A stretch of 64,000 nt of DNA from Erodium maritimum (lineage: Eukaryota; Streptophyta; Magnoliopsida; Geraniales; Geraniaceae), in assembly GCA_963921825.1 (NCBI GenBank), contig OY997594.1, forward strand, positions 66,635,675-66,699,674, in the 5' to 3' direction. This document shows positions 25,155 through 38,097 of this stretch, piece by piece. The position numbers and the translations under genes were made by a program. The stretch's first letter is position 1. Every line of letters begins with the position of its first letter. The notes beneath the pieces were generated by a model that was not told the origin of the DNA, searched no databases, and was given only the letters and a program-made list of their open reading frames with translations.

Positions 25155-26049
25155 CAAGGTTGTAAATGGCGTTAGGCGCTAGTCGGGCGGCGAGGTGCTC
25201 TAGGCGCTAGGCGGGGACTAGTCGGAGCCTAGGCGGGGCCTAGGCGGATTCTATTATTTTTATTAAATATATATATATATATAATATACAATACATAATA
25301 TTACAATAAATAATATTATTTTCTTGAAAAGATGAAAAATATTACTGACTTACTGGTGTTTTACCAATATCATTAATGATAATTAATTTATTATTAACTG
25401 TAATGGGTCATTGAATTGTTGCTGATGGTATTTCCAGCCATTTGACTAATGTGTCATTATATCTCTCTTGTAATAAAATAAAAAGATAAAAAAACATCAA
25501 TGCATTGCCTCGTGAAAGACAGAGAACCAGTCCCTCAACAACCCTTTCACTTTTCAAAAACTTGTCTTCCCAAGGTCAATACACGCACACAACAATCCAC
25601 AGCCACACAACAACCTCATCATCTTCTATTTCAAAATCTCTCTTTTTTCTATTGTAAAAAAACACAGAACCTATCTTCTTCTGTTTCAAATCAAGCCAAA
25701 ACCCGATCTCTTTTTTCTATTTTCATGGAACGGGATAAAAGCATCGCATCTCAAACACAAACCCACCATGATTCAAAAGGGAAAAGTGAAAGAAAATACC
25801 ATGGGTTCAGTTTAAGAAGGTTAAACTGATTTTTATCTCTCTGTTTTCCTTTTTCCGGCGAGTTACCGCCTCGCCGTCTCGCCGCTTTGGCCGCCTCGCC
25901 GCCGCCTTGCCCGCCTCGCCGCCGCCCAAACGACCAAAAGTCGGCCGGCCGCCTTGGTCCGCCCGACCCAACCAAATCGGGGCGCTGAGAGGGTTTTTCC
26001 CGCCTAGTCGGCGCCTAGGCGCCGCCTAGGGCCGACTTTTACAACCATG
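25155..26049. mobile_element. hAT-like element 3 (895 bp) inside Harbinger ORF1
   Basis: Ends CAAGGTTGTAAATGGCG and, inverted, CATGGTTGTAAAAGTCGG. It is flanked by a perfect 8-bp duplication, GCTGTAAG at 25147-25154 and 26050-26057. The arms are rich in GGCGCTAGGCGG and CGCCTCGCCGCC words. A frame at 25500-25829 ends with MERDKSIASQTQTHH, which may be the 5' end of a hAT transposase, but nothing decisive is visible. Discounting the element rejoins the ORF1 reading between NGWMRLGL and the STPPTSTGE linker. Confidence 0.85.
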
Positions 26050-26057
26050 GCTGTAAG

Positions 26058-26588
26058 TCCCAGTCTCATCCAACCGTTGTCGTCGTACATTTTGGATTGT
26101 GCCTTCCTCGGCGGTGAACTTTTCCTCTTCCTCAAGAAATTCGACTCAATGATTGAGGTAAAAAAATTTCGGGTCGCCTTCGTCCTTAGCTCATCCGGTA
26201 TCTTTCGCCACATCTCCTTCGCCTCCTTCATGTAGTCATGATGATTCCATCCGCTCCGCAGGCCGGACTTCGAGATCTTCAAAAGAGCGAGGAACCTCCT
26301 CAACGGCGCCGCAAAGGTGTTCCAATGGGTTTTTACCGCTTTCCACTCGAAATACGAGTAACGACTTCTCTCGTTGTACCGATTCGTAACTATGCACTAG
26401 AATGTGGTACTTTATTGGGAGTTGCCCTTAATCGGGTCTTTTGATGTCTCGAGCCATCTATGTATGAGGTGCCTCTCCGCCTCCACGATCCATTTTCTCC
26501 TAGGTTGTGTCGCCCTTGTTGGTTTTTGTTGGGAAGGTCCGGCAGAGGATGACTGCGACGACATACGGATGCCGCTGTTGCCGCTAAC
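26058..26588 (-). pseudogene. Harbinger ORF1 copy B, central Myb/SANT-like part
   Basis: Minus strand. Reads RMSSQSSSAGPSQQKPTRAT, WIVEAERHLIHRWLETSKDP, then FLALLKISKSGLRSGWNHHD, EMWRKIPDELRTKATRNFF and SKMYDDNGWMRLGL. One or two frameshifts lie between the blocks. It is the same protein as copy A but is interrupted on both sides by insertions. Confidence 0.75.
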
Positions 26589-26593
26589 GTGTT

Positions 26594-29515
26594 TATCACA
26601 CCCTAAATCCGGTATTGACCGGACCCGAGACGTGACTTAGTGAAATTTAGTAAAAGCAAGTAAAAGAGATTTAGAATATAAAAGGATCCACCAATTACTC
26701 CAAATTCAACGGTAATCAAATCAAACGAGTTTCAAATCTTAAAAGTACAAATACGTCTCTAGTGCATAAAAAATAAAAGAACTCTACTCCCGGACCCTCG
26801 CTAGCCCCATGCTTCGCGAAGTCCTCTACTCCAAAGCATAACTATCACCTGTAGAAAACACAATCAAAAAGAGGGGGGTGAGCTTGACGCTCAGTAGGGA
26901 AGACCAAGAAAACCTCCTTAAAATCGGATTTACCAAAACGCAGTTACATAGTTTAAGACATAGTAAAGATTTTATCACAAAACGAAAATTAAGTCAAATT
27001 AAGCCAAAACCTCTCTTTAAACTCGGAGACTCAGGTCCAACAATACCAACATCAACTCCGTACTAACAACAACTTTAAAGTCAAACTAAGGGACCACAAA
27101 CACTCAATTTCCACAGTACAAAGTCAACGCCACACACATGCACGATCACTGACAATCAAAGCAAAGCATTATGAAGTCACACACAATCCATACTAAGGAA
27201 AACACTCATAATCACAATACGGCAGTACTCATTCAATTTATGCAATCTTAAGTGCACAATCGTAACTCTCGCACGGTCTAGGGAGCAACCCTCTCGGTCC
27301 GGCGCAGCCGCACGCAACTTCCCCAACAAAAAGTCGGGATAGGCGGTCGACCTCATCGCGGAACACAACGTTTTACCGATCAACGGAAGGCAGGGAAATC
27401 GCCTCTTCGCGGCCTCATCTCTCGCGGTGCTCAACACAGCGTTTTACCGAGTGCTAGTAGGAAGGTAGGGAAAACACCTCTTCGCAGGACACAACGTTTT
27501 ACCGACTCACGGTCGGAAGGTAGGGAAACCACCTTTCTCGTGTACCATAGTACACCAAGCCTGCGCTCCGGAAGGTACGACTCACATTGCGGAAGTACGT
27601 CTCTCACGCTTTACCGGCGGCGCGACGGAAGGTATGACACACCTCTTGGGCACATCTCAAAAAAATTATCACAGAGCAGTCACAATCACGTTCACAATCA
27701 CAATCACGTTTCAACAACAACCATATCCAACAGGCACATACCATCACTTACCGATACCACTCTCCACGTGGTTACCCCGCCGGCTTAACCGGTATCCCCC
27801 AACATCCCCAATACGGCATAGCAGGTAAAACAGGGAATAACCACTCAAACCAATAATCATGCGATTTCCAATCAATTCTATCCATTTTCATGCTTGTTGT
27901 TTATTAACCGATTCCGTCAGCACAACACGAATCCAAACAATCAACAATCAAACCTACATGCACGACATGGCCCGATACTACCAGCACGACAGTTTCCCAA
28001 GACAGAATCGTAAAGGTTCACAACTCAATCGCCTATACTAGTTGATATCATCCTACATGCATACTAATTATTTACCGGATATTAGGTTTCCTTATATGCA
28101 ATCTAGTACAATCGAATTAAAGTGGGTTCCGAGGTAATCCCTACCTCTCGAAGAACCAGCAACGGCGTCTCCTAGCTGCTGAAGTCCTGGCCACACCAAT
28201 CTTCTCCACGCTCGGGGTAACGGCCTGGTTTAACACAAAAGGGACGGTATCAGTCCCGGCCCAACCCGTAACGGTTCTCAAATTTGAATAATTAAGTCCA
28301 AGTTCGATTTGTCCAAAAGTCCTTTATAAGTCCGCTAAGTTGTCCGAAGTCCAGGTATTTATCCGATTTTAAGTCAAAATATTAATTAATTAATTAATTG
28401 GCCTGACCCGGTCCGACCAGACTCCGATCCGAATCCGACCCGAATCAGAGTCCGAACCCGGTCCAAAACCCTGACCCGAACCTGACCCGAGCCCGACCTA
28501 GACCCGGACCCAAACCCGGCTCAGGACCCAGACCTTAGCTCCAGCCCGAGCCCGAGGCCCGAACCAGGTGCAGCTTGAGGCCCAAACCCAGTCCGGCCCA
28601 AGGCCCAGACCAAAGCTAAGGCCCAAGCTCGGTGTCGTTCCAGGCCCGAGCCCAACTCGTTCAAGTCAGCGACGGCTAGGGTTCCGACGATCCTCCTCCG
28701 ACGGAGGCGGCGGTTCTCGACGGCGAGTATGGTGGCAGGAAGCTCAGGAGAGGCGGGGCAAGGTCGTCAGGGCGTAAGAGGAAGGAGAAAAGGTGAAGGA
28801 AGCTGGCTGGAGTGGTTCTCCGTCCAGATCTGACGCCGTGGCGAGCTCGCCGGCGAGGGAAGCGTCACATCTGATGCGCGCGAGCTCCGACGACCTTCAA
28901 CACCCCAAACCCGGCCACCAAAGCTCGAGAGAGAGCGATTTTTGGGAAAGAAGAGGAAGGGGAGAACGAATCGAGCCAGAAAGGGCTCACCGTCGAAGTT
29001 CGTTCTCGATCCCGGTACGGCGAAGCTCGACGAGGAAGAGGCGGCGGTGTCTCTTGCGAATCGAGGGAGACGAAGAGGGAAAATGGGAGAGTCTTGGCTT
29101 TTCTGGGTTGCTGAGTACGAAGGAGGGAAAGGCGAGGTCGGAATCGTGGCCGGAGTGGTCTGGTTCGAGAGAGGGATGGTGGGTTTCGAGAGAGAGCGAC
29201 GACTCGAGGAAGACGCGCTTTGGGAACTGTGCGAAGAATGAAGACGAAGCGGCGCTCAAGTTAGGGTTTTGTCTCGCGCGAAATGGGCTTACTCGGGCGC
29301 GGGCTTGTGCACAGGTTAGGCCCGAGCTGGCTCGGTCCAAGCCCAAGTGTGGTCCGAACCAAAGTCAACTCCTCTCTCCCCTTTTTGTTTCTTTTCTTTT
29401 ATTATTATTTTTTTGAAAATCTTGTAGCTTCGCACTTGTTCCAAAAATTTGATCCAATTTCAACCCAGTCGTTTTAAACCCATCAAATTAGACAAATAAA
29501 GTACATGTCTTTACG
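26594..29515 (-). mobile_element. Solo LTR 2, Ty3/gypsy, minus orientation, 2.9 kb
   Basis: Starts on the plus strand with TATCACACCCTAAATCCGG, the reverse of the family's CCGGATTTGGGGCGTGACA end with a few C-to-T type changes. It ends GTCTTTACG, the reverse of the TGTAA.. start. A perfect 5-bp duplication, GTGTT at 26589-26593 and 29516-29520, flanks it. It contains a GACCCGNNCC-type repeat stretch (28400-28650) with arginine-rich open frames that are not genes. Two Harbinger ORF1 parts lie either side. Confidence 0.85.
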
Positions 29516-29520
29516 GTGTT

Positions 29521-29999
29521 GTTTCCATGGTGGGTAATCGGCGTACACATAATATTTGGGAACCTGGTTGAATTGAGGTGGATCAGAGTTGAAAGGCGGT
29601 GGACTCGGTTAGCTTTGTCCGGGAAAGGGGTTGTATTGAGATGGGAAGGGGTAGTTTTGTCCGGGGTTCCATTGACCTGGACGGGGGTTGAATTGACCTG
29701 GACGAGGAGTGAATTGACATGTGCTGAAACATAGCATTAAACAAATAAATTACAAAAATAAATCACAAAAATAAATTACAAAAATAAATCATAAAAATAA
29801 ACTACAAAATAAATTACAAAAATAAAATGAAAGTACTTGAGTTGGAACCCGATTGCATATGGGGGAAAGCGGAGTTCTCACCAGGTTGTGTCAACATGTC
29901 GCGGAAGCTGCCTACGTCCCCAAGGGACAATCGAAAATCGTCCGCCCTATGTTGTTCGTCATCCGATGAATGTGAACGCTGAGTTTCGTCGTCAGACAT
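29521..29999 (-). pseudogene. Harbinger ORF1 copy B, N-terminal part
   Basis: Minus strand from ATG at 29999: MSDDETQRSHSSDDEQHRAD, matching copy A. After a likely short intron it is followed by a proline/glutamine-rich stretch with FNPRPGQWNPGQNYPFPSQY near 29690. Copy A has lost this stretch. The frame stops at the GTGTT target of the solo LTR. Confidence 0.7.
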
Positions 30000-30339
30000 T
30001 TTTCGCTCTACTTTTGAGAGATAAGAGGTTGGGAATGGGGAGAGTGAAATTGGAGAAATATCAGGGAAAAGTTGTAGAATTGTTGGTTGTTTTAGAACGG
30101 GGTTGGGGGTATTTATAGGATTGGAAATTAAGATTTAATAGAAAAAAAATTTACTGTTATTTTCCGACCGTTGCCAATGGATGGATTTTTTTCTTCCCCT
30201 TGCCACATGTCGCATGGCGATTGGCTGGAGCGTCGACTCGTTTCGCATGAATCGCGTTCCGTAGTTCTGGTGTACGAGTCGCACATCGCGACTCGAACCA
30301 CGATTTAATGGTTTACAATTCACGAATAACGCGCTCTAC
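30000..30339. other. Harbinger leader in duplicate B
   Basis: Matches 5749-6075 in patches (CGACCGTTGCCAA, ACACGACCCGCGA). No gene. Confidence 0.45.
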
Positions 30340-31720
<1,381 letters not shown>

Positions 31721-31824
31721 TTATACATCAGGTCTTTGATTGTTAGCCTCTATGTTACTGCTCTTTGGGTGTTATCAATCAGTGAATTTGTAATGTGACC
31801 TTCAGTTCAGTTAATTTCAATTTG

Positions 31825-31830
31825 AATAAA
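31825..31830 (+). promoter_or_regulatory. Polyadenylation signal of polyubiquitin B
   Basis: AATAAA about 105 bases after the stop, in a 3' region matching copy A. Confidence 0.6.
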
Positions 31831-31854
31831 AGTCCTAGTTTGTTTTCCAAAATA

Positions 31855-33104
31855 CATTGTCTTTTTGTTTTTCTGGTTGATAGTTCCCCTGACCATATGA
31901 TTGACATAACCATGTTCCTACATCTATATGTTTTGGCATAAATGAATTGCCCAGAAGCATTATGTTGATCCCTGCAAAGGTAGTAAATGAATTGTGGTTG
32001 TTCAAAATTCTTGTAATGTGATTTTGTTGTGTAAATCAGTTTAATTTGTATGACTATCATTGGCTTTGATTGCTTTGTGAGGTATGGCAAAGGAGGAACT
32101 GAGTGGTTAAAAAGGTGTTGTTTTCTTTATCAGCATATATGAACGAATGTCTGAATGTTTAAGCAGTGGAATTGAACATCTTTTGTGAAGGAGGGTTGAT
32201 CGAAGATCGCTAGGCTTAATCTTTTTGGTTCTGGCTGTAAAGGCATGCATATTACTCCTGCCTCTTGCAAGTTCTGTTTGATTTTGTATATAAACTGTAT
32301 TGTTGCTCTTGCTCCCATCAGATAAATCATGAACTGATCTTAATATTGTTCTGGATGATCCTTTTGTCTCAAGCTTTTTTCATTCTAATATGTAGTAGTA
32401 TAAAGAAAAATTGCTGGTAGTTCCATGTGTCTTGATTCCCTAGTTTTTCTGTAGCTCATTTTATGTTTACACTTCATATTCAGGCATAAAACTTCCTGTG
32501 CTTATCCATCTGATTTTTAGTTCCTATGTCAAGTGCATTAAGATAGTTCTGCCACATCAAGCAGTCACTTAGTTCTGTTTGTTGAAGTTGCCTTTATAGT
32601 TGAATGCTTATACTTTATGTTGGATAAAAGATGTCAAAACCCGTTTTAATGCTGAATTGTGCAACGAGGGGGTCTTAAAACTTGAGAGTTCAGAAATCCG
32701 TAGTGAATATGTGATTAAAGACAAGGAGGTAATAATTCTTGTATCTATTGGAACTGATGATGAAAGCCATGACAAACCAATCTAACAATCGCGGATTTAG
32801 GGGCTGTGTGCAGGCCAAGGAGCATAGAATTCCTGAGGTATGTTACCATATATTAGTTCATGTTCTTAAGCTGGCTTTTGTATATTTTGCTCTCAATACC
32901 ATATAATTGTCTTTGATCTGTATCTGTTTCAAATGTTATTTATCTCGAGTATGCGCGGTTGTGAAGAATGTTGTGAACTAGTGCCTGACATGTGATTCTC
33001 TTTGTTCTGCTCTTTATTTCCTGCTTTCATTTTATTTTCTGATTCTCCATTGTCCAAATGTTGTCATCTGATCTATCTTGATTTGAGTTCATAATTGTGT
33101 GTGA
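31855..33104. other. Noncoding region downstream of polyubiquitin B
   Basis: Collinear with 10680-11934. No gene recognised. The block from about 32620 is repeated in diverged form from about 33370. Confidence 0.6.
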
Positions 33105-33360
33105 TAATTACAAAAAAGTACCTTGAACTTGTCTTGTTGTCATACAGTGTGAATTTGTTTAAAAATGACAATTTTACTCTTAAAATTTTAAAATAACAAG
33201 TGAAAAACAAAAAAAAAAAATCCAGAATTCTCTCATCTCTTACTTTTCTTCTTATTTGGACGAACAAAAAGGAAGAAAAGTAAGAAAAATGAAAATTTGG
33301 CATTTTTTTTGCTTATTATTTTTTAAAGGGTAGAATTGTCCTTTTTAAACAAATTCACAT
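33105..33360. repeat. AT-rich hairpin (foldback MITE), copy 2
   Basis: Same family and position as 11935-12225: arms TCTTACTTTTCTTCTTATTT and GGAAGAAAAGTAAGAAAAA around a GGACGAAC loop. Confidence 0.65.
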
Positions 33361-33369
33361 AAGTCGGGT

Positions 33370-33934
33370 TGGACTTTGTGCGTTAGGGTAGAACGCCTCA
33401 TCATTCCTTGGTTAACCAGTTCCATTTCAATGCTGAGTTGTGCAAAATGGGCTCTGAGAATCTGGAATTTAATAATCTGTGGAGAATATGTGATCAAAGA
33501 CAAGAAGGTTTGTATTGTATGTATTGGAACTGATGATGAACGACATGACAAATCAATCTAACAAGTGAAGATTTGGAGTTGTGCACATAGAACAAAGCTA
33601 AGTTCAGGCCAAGGTGCATAGAATTCCTGAGGTATGTTACCGTCATATTCCTTCATGTTTTTAAGCTGGCTTTTGTATGTTTTGTTCTCAGTACCATATC
33701 ATCGTCTTTGATTTGTTACTTAAAAAATTCTAAGCATGTGTGGTTGTGAAGAATGTTATGAACTAGTGCCTGGTATGTGATTCTCTTTGTTCTGCTCTAT
33801 ACTTCCTGATTTCATTTTACTTATTGGTTTTGGAGTGACCAAATGTTGTCATCTGATCTAGCTTTGGAATAGATTCTCCATCTTGGTTTCAAGCTATGCT
33901 GGAATTTCACATTTGAGTCCATAATTTTGGGTGA
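33370..33934. repeat. Second, diverged copy of the 32620-33100 block
   Basis: Shares with the upstream block TTTAATGCTGA/TTTCAATGCTGAGTTGTGCAA, GGAACTGATGATGAA, CATAGAATTCCTGAGGTATG and AAGCTGGCTTTTGTAT in the same order. Duplicate A has only one such block, so B gained a local repeat or A lost one. Confidence 0.7.
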
Positions 33935-34220
33935 TAATTGCAAAAAAAAGACCCTGAACTTGCATTGTTGTTGCACTTACCTAATTAAAATTTTTTTTAA
34001 ATGAAAAAAAAAATAAAATTCAGAATTTTCTCCTATCTTACTTTTCTTTAGCTTCGGATATACGAAGAAGACGGGAATAGAGAACTGAAAATTTTGGACT
34101 TCTTTTTTGTTTTTTCTGCTTATTATTTTATGGGGTAAAATTGTCATTTTGAAATAAAATTACACTTTTTTGCAGTCCTCATAGAAGAGGGCCACAACTT
34201 GCAAAAAGTGAATGTCTTAG
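33935..34220. repeat. AT-rich hairpin (foldback MITE), copy 3
   Basis: Carries ATCTTACTTTTCTTTAGC and a matching GAAAATTTTGGACTTC arm. More decayed than copies 1 and 2. Confidence 0.5.
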
Positions 34221-34589
34221 GGTACTTTGCTGCAATTATCCTTAATTTTGTCAATGCACTCATGAACCGATCATTCCTAAACCATAGGACAGGATTAGTA
34301 TTGACCAAAAGGTGTTGTTTGATACTTGTAATGATTTGCTAGAAGAAACCCAGAAATTTGAATGCCTTGGAACCTATTGGTTCATGGGCTTTGATTGAAA
34401 CTGGGCCATTGGGGTTACTCTGAAGTCTGATCTGTTCTTTTCACTTTTTGGATGATCAAACTTGTCATGTACATTTCACTGTTGTATCTACATACAACAT
34501 AAGATTCATCTTGCAGAACAAGCTTGTTCATGTCATATACTTATAAGTTGCTCTCCAGTGTCTGTTCTTGGACAGGCTACACAGACATC

Positions 34590-35066
34590 ATGGGAAAGAA
34601 AATAACTCTAGAGGTGGAAACCTCTGATGACATCGAAGACGTCATCATCGAGACCCTCCCCAACAACTCCATCAGAGTCGTCAAAGTGAAGGTACACCAG
34701 AACAAGAACAACGACGAGAATGCGAGGTCCTCCTCATCAGGCTCTACCCTGCATCTCGGTATCTGCTTGAAGGTGAGCATGCAAATCTTTGTTGAAACAG
34801 TCATTGGAGAGAGATTCACATTCCAAGTAGAGAGTTCGGATACTGTTCTGAGCTTGATGGTGAAGATCAAGGAGAAAGAGGGGTTCCCCATGAAGCACCA
34901 GAGGCTGTTGTTGGGAGGGAAGGAGATGGAGAAAGAACTGACTCTAGCTCATTATGATGTTCAGAATCAGTCTACTCTTCAGCTGGTGCTCCAGATTGGT
35001 GGCGCTCCGGCTCCTTCCAATACAAACAGCACCAGCTCCAAGAGAAACAGGTACCATGTAGAATGA
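34590..35066 (+). CDS. Two-domain ubiquitin-like protein, copy B
   Basis: 158 residues from the ATG at 34590. Residues 1-63 are a degenerate ubiquitin fold lacking the first strand (MGKKITLEVETSDDIEDV, then a divergent Asn/Lys/Ser-rich loop and GSTLHLGI). Residues 64-138 are a clearer ubiquitin fold (MQIFVETVIGERFTFQVESS ... KEKEGFP, RLLLGGKEMEKELTLAHYDV, STLQLVLQIGG), about half-identical to ubiquitin. It ends IGG-A rather than LRLRGG, so it is one residue short and followed by a Ser/Asn-rich tail; conjugation is doubtful. An upstream in-frame ATG at 34524 lies before a candidate splice acceptor (TTGGACAG, 34568-34575), so a 5' exon is possible. It lies 2.9 kb downstream of polyubiquitin B. 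Copy A is truncated. Confidence 0.65.
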   Translation: MGKKITLEVETSDDIEDVIIETLPNNSIRVVKVKVHQNKNNDENARSSSSGSTLHLGICLKVSMQIFVETVIGERFTFQVESSDTVLSLMVKIKEKEGFPMKHQRLLLGGKEMEKELTLAHYDVQNQSTLQLVLQIGGAPAPSNTNSTSSKRNRYHVE

Positions 35067-35069
35067 ATC

Positions 35070-35760
35070 CTTGTCTTACTTTGGTTTCTTCTCTGTAAAT
35101 CCTTGGTGTCTTATTCTTGTTTCTATGCAATGAAATGTAGGTCGGAGGAGATATGAAGACCATGGAAGTGAAGCTAGATTGTATAACATTAAGACCCGTT
35201 TATTTTTTTTATGTATTAATGCGTCTAGATCGGTTTTGAAAAAGTAGTTAAGTGTTTGAGTCGGTGAAAATTGACTTCCAGTCCTGATAAATGAATAGTA
35301 TTTTTAACAATATTTGAATTTATAATCAATTTATCTTTATTCTGACGGTTGAACAGAATTGAAGCATCGAACCATTTTTGGTCCTTCACATTTCGGTTGG
35401 AGAAGGAGGAGGTGAAAGAATAAAAAAATGAACAATTTTTTTTTTGTATCAGATGGTTGATACGGATTTATTTTATAGGCACAAGACTGAAAGGAAGAAA
35501 CTGAAAGGAGATTTTCTTCACTTTGCGTATCTGTCGACGGATACAACCGTCAGTAAGCACACCGACATTGGTATCTGTTAGCGCTTATCCGCCAACGATC
35601 CGTCGACATTTACCTTCCGCCAACGCCTATTCCCCAGCGTTCTATCAGCGACTAGAGATGCTCTCACCGGTTGTTAGTTGTTCAAATTTTGCTATGATTA
35701 AGTTCCTTTACTTAATAATCAGATAAATTCTTTTGATTTGACGTATTTTTCTGGACGAGT
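35070..35760. other. Intergenic region with a Harbinger-like fragment
   Basis: Holds the likely 3' untranslated region of the ubiquitin-like gene (CAATGAAATGTAG near 35130). At 35520-35665 is a GC-rich piece ending TAGAGATGCTC, which read on the minus strand resembles a Harbinger GAGCATCTC terminus. No gene. Confidence 0.35.
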
Positions 35761-36850
35761 AAAGTTTTATGAATGTCTCGTGCGTGACAGGACACGTGAT
35801 AGCCTAGATGAATACAAACTCATACTCATAACACTTAGGCTTATGTATCCAACCGTGAAAATCTAGTCACGTAGACCAAAAGCCCACGTAGTCAAGGCTA
35901 AACGAACCACCTCGGAGACCGAATGCCTTCCACGACATTGTCCTTGGGGAGCCGCACACGGGGATGCCGAACACCATAAACCAACAAGGTGTCGCGAACG
36001 ACGACCACTGGGTCAACCAACCCCGACCGCCCGAGCTCCCATCTTTAGCACCCACGTCCCGTGGCCGACACCACAAAAATGTGACGAGGCGGATAGTGGT
36101 CGAAACCAGACAAAGCTCTCAGTTGTCAAAAGGGAGACAACCCGACATAGGGCCAACACCCGGAAACATCAGCGACCCAAAAGGCGAAAGAAAATCAACA
36201 CACCAGGCCCTTCCAAAATAGGGGAGAAACGTCCTAGGGGCCCAAATAAACATGCTAGGAAAACCGAGAAAGGGAGGACGTGCCGAACTTGTCGGATTTG
36301 TGAGGATGTGACAACGAATGCAAACCACGTACAATGGCCAAACCCGCTAGAGTAGGAGAGACATAGGAAGGAGGACGGCAGTCAGAGCGGTGACCCTTTA
36401 CACCGTCGCGAGCAGTGATGAAGGCCCTAGCCCGACGCCGACACTTTCTACCAAAGAGACATCGGAGGCTAGCAACTGAGACCGGCGACCCCACTGACAG
36501 ATCCATCCCCTCAACTAAGCGAGCGATAGCAATTGGACCGACCCATACCGATGGCGCAAAGCAATTCACGACAGGGCAGGAGAACACGCGGGACGACGAC
36601 TTGAGCGGAGCAGCACGCGAAAGCTGACCTGACACAGTAAGACCTGAACTTGTCAACGTCGTGGCAGGGCAACGTGAGATGACGGAGAGAGATAAATCTA
36701 ATGGAGGAAAGAGAGAGGGGAAAGGGAAGACAACACCGAGAAGCTGACAACATCCATGGTAGCTGAGACCCACATAGGTCGTCGGCGAAGGACGATGGTT
36801 GTAGATGTGTTGTAGTGACGGCTGGAAACCAGATAGAGAGTATGATTTTT
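35761..36850 (-). other. Possible LINE-derived remnant, minus orientation
   Basis: GC-rich with long minus-strand open frames (36773-36255, 36076-35867) of Ser-, Leu- and Gly-rich composition, but no motif I can name. The style matches LINE 3' regions elsewhere in the window. Confidence 0.25.
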
Positions 36851-37189
36851 TAACTATGTTTACGACATCTTATCTAATTTAACAATATAATCGAACCTTT
36901 TTCTTCAAAATGATAAGCCAAGGTCCCGATGAAACTACGATCAACGTACGAACGGAAATCAATCTTTCTTTTAAAAACATAAATGTAAACTGTACAATAA
37001 TTTATATGTAAGTTGTTAGTGTTATCTTTATTTTATAACGGGGTGCTTCTGTGCATTTTTTTCTTGATCAAATGATAACCAAATTAGAACTGATCTTGAG
37101 GGAGAAGGTTAGCTACTTAGTTTTGTCATTTTAAAACTTCAACAGGTCAGCTGTTATTTTGAGTTATAACAAGTTTGCGTAATTAAAGG

Positions 37190-37610
37190 CCCTCATTATC
37201 ATCAGAGGGGGCGACGTCTGTTGATTCCTTGGGAGGATGCAAAGTCCAACCGAGCCATTTCAGTCTCTGGTTACAGGGCTACCCGGGGCGTCACTCTAAA
37301 GCTTCAATATTCTACTGGAGCATAACTCAGAGTCGATCTATGCCTAATCGGATTGTAGGGTTTACTCGGCCCTACCACACAATCTTCGGCCGCTGTACTG
37401 GTTGCTTCGGCGGCTATCGCAACATTCTCCTGTTGACATCCTTGAAACACTTCGGTGAAAGAGTAATTTTCAATATAGTACTTTATTTTCGTGTAATGTT
37501 TTCAATTGCTAGTTGTCTCTCCTGGGTAACCCGTTTTGGGATTGTACATCTGGAGAGTTCCTTTTATTATTAATATATTACTCTCGTTACCCGTTCAAAA
37601 AAAAATCACG
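37190..37610 (+). other. LINE-type 3' end with A-run
   Basis: A stretch without a credible gene ends TTCAAAAAAAAA at about 37592-37603, like the LINE-like tail at 4578. Probably a 5'-truncated LINE. Confidence 0.4.
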
Positions 37611-38097
37611 CCAGCTTTAACTAACTTTGAAACAAAAAAAGTAATAAAATAAAGGTAATAAATACAACACGCAAACAATTGAAAATCCAAGTTTCTCTTG
37701 GACAATTAATAAAAGTCTTCCTAAATGCTCAAAAAATTAATAATTGAAAATCCATGGTATATTGATGTCGTTCCCAGATGATAATTAAGAAAAGTTTCAC
37801 TTAACTACATTTAAGTATATGCGATTTTCGCATTACTACTATGAATGAATAGTTTGTCTAGACGACACCTTTAGTATATTTTATTTTCCCTTTTCATTTC
37901 TCTATCTCCAAAAGTTTGTCAGCTCTCCCTCTTTCATTGCTCTATTTAAATTCGCTCTCATCTTCCATGAATTCATTGTCTTTTCTCACTCTCTGAAATT
38001 TCAAATTTTCTGCTAAACCCTCACATCTCAAAATCCCTCATGTAGGTTCATGGGTTTATCCGAATTTTTTTATCTGACGAAGGAGGGAAACTAGATT
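37611..38097. other. Spacer without recognised gene
   Basis: AT-rich. It contains a TATTTAAATTCGCTCTCATC pyrimidine-rich stretch resembling a plant leader near 37945, but no reading frame follows. Confidence 0.35.

Noticed and set aside
28568..29416. Long Arg/Ser-rich open frames
   Set aside because: They lie inside the minus-strand solo LTR (26594-29515), come from its GC-rich repeat block, and overlap in several frames with no domain.
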